Assembly (NCBI GenBank): GCA_016210805.1
Contig: JACQTL010000319.1
Location: 1-15,412, forward strand
DNA from: Actinomycetota bacterium
GTDB taxonomy: Bacteria > Actinomycetota > UBA4738 > G016210805
DNA: 15,412 bases
Direction of reading: 5' to 3'
A program made the position numbers and the translations under genes. Shown one piece after another: positions 15,172 through 15,412 of the stretch. Positions within the stretch are counted from its first letter, which is position 1. Every line of letters starts with the position of its first letter. The notes under the pieces are model-generated. The model had not been told where the DNA came from, searched no databases, and was given only the letters and a program-made list of their open reading frames with translations.

Positions 15172-15412
15172 GCGAGAGGGTCACGAAGTCGGAGCAGGAG
15201 TGGCGGGCGCGGCTATCGCCCGAGCAGTACCACGTGCTCCGGGAGAAGGGCACCGAGCGGGCGTTCACGGGGGCGTATTGGGACGAGCACGCGGACGGCG
15301 TGTACCGGTGCGTGTGCTGCGGGAGCCCGCTGTTCGACTCGACGGCGAAGTTCGAGTCGGGGACGGGCTCGCCGAGCTTCACGGCGCCGGTGGTGCCGGA
15401 AACCGTCGAGAC
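15168..15412 (+). CDS. msrB: Peptide-methionine (R)-S-oxide reductase MsrB, C-terminus cut by the window edge
   Basis: The GTG at 15168 follows a strong GGAGGAG site, and 81 codons remain before the window ends. MsrB reduces the R form of methionine sulfoxide in proteins. The family opening is clear: LSPEQYHVLREKGTERAF, then GVYRCVCCGSPLF with zinc ligands Cys48 and Cys51, and KFESGTGSPSF at 61-71. In most MsrB proteins this last motif reads SG-x-GWPSF; here Trp is Ser68. The second zinc Cys pair and the catalytic Cys lie beyond the window. The start overlaps the preceding gene by four bases, so it is probably translated from the same mRNA as the two small genes. Confidence 0.9.
   Translation, partial: MSERVTKSEQEWRARLSPEQYHVLREKGTERAFTGAYWDEHADGVYRCVCCGSPLFDSTAKFESGTGSPSFTAPVVPETVE

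Noticed and set aside
14687..15382. A 231-codon minus-strand open frame over the msrB region
   Set aside because: It is opposite msrB and the small coupled genes and has no recognisable domain.
1..15412. CRISPR arrays, tRNA or rRNA genes, insertion sequences
   Set aside because: No regularly spaced repeats, cloverleaf-like sequence, rRNA-like segment, transposase motif or terminal inverted repeats were found by reading.

Overview
The window is very GC-rich, with G/C-ending codons in every convincing gene, GTG starts and strong GGAGG-type ribosome sites. The gene types are a small DUF6457-like protein, Tat-dependent molybdoenzymes, and a class III cyclase carrying AAA and TPR regions. Together they suggest a chromosome fragment of an actinobacterium (Actinomycetota). 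No rRNA, tRNA, CRISPR array, insertion sequence or phage module is visible. This assignment is inferred from composition and gene families only.

Layout, left to right. (1) On the minus strand, reading leftwards from 7918 to 1: a four-cluster [4Fe-4S] electron-transfer subunit with an N-terminal receiver-like domain, then a 1499-residue fusion of an NrfD/PsrC-type membrane quinone subunit with a TtrA-like molybdopterin catalytic subunit, then a small DUF6457-like protein, then a divergent transketolase cut by the left window edge. (2) On the plus strand, 8121-9503: a secreted LVIVD-repeat beta-propeller protein, divergent from the respiratory genes and sharing a 202-base upstream region with them. 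(3) On the minus strand, 14418 to 9500: a multidomain cyclase/ATPase/TPR regulator, a small membrane-anchored Cys/His/Met protein and an arylamine N-acetyltransferase. The last is convergent with the LVIVD gene and their stop codons overlap. (4) On the plus strand, 14599 to the right edge: a broken XRE-type antitoxin gene, a small basic protein, a 64-residue protein and the start of msrB. The last three are joined by GTGA stop/start overlaps.

The most unusual part is the two-gene respiratory enzyme. Normally the catalytic (A), Fe-S (B) and membrane (C) subunits of tetrathionate/polysulfide-type reductases are three proteins, with Tat signals at the N-termini of A and B. Here C and A are one polypeptide with the Tat twin-arginine motif at residues 451-452, after about ten membrane helices. 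B carries its Tat motif at residues 148-149, after a receiver-like domain that has lost its phosphorylation residues. If the reading is right, both redox modules are exported by Tat from internal signals. The expected job is quinone-linked reduction or oxidation of a sulfur oxyanion or polysulfide on the outer face of the membrane; the substrate cannot be settled from sequence.
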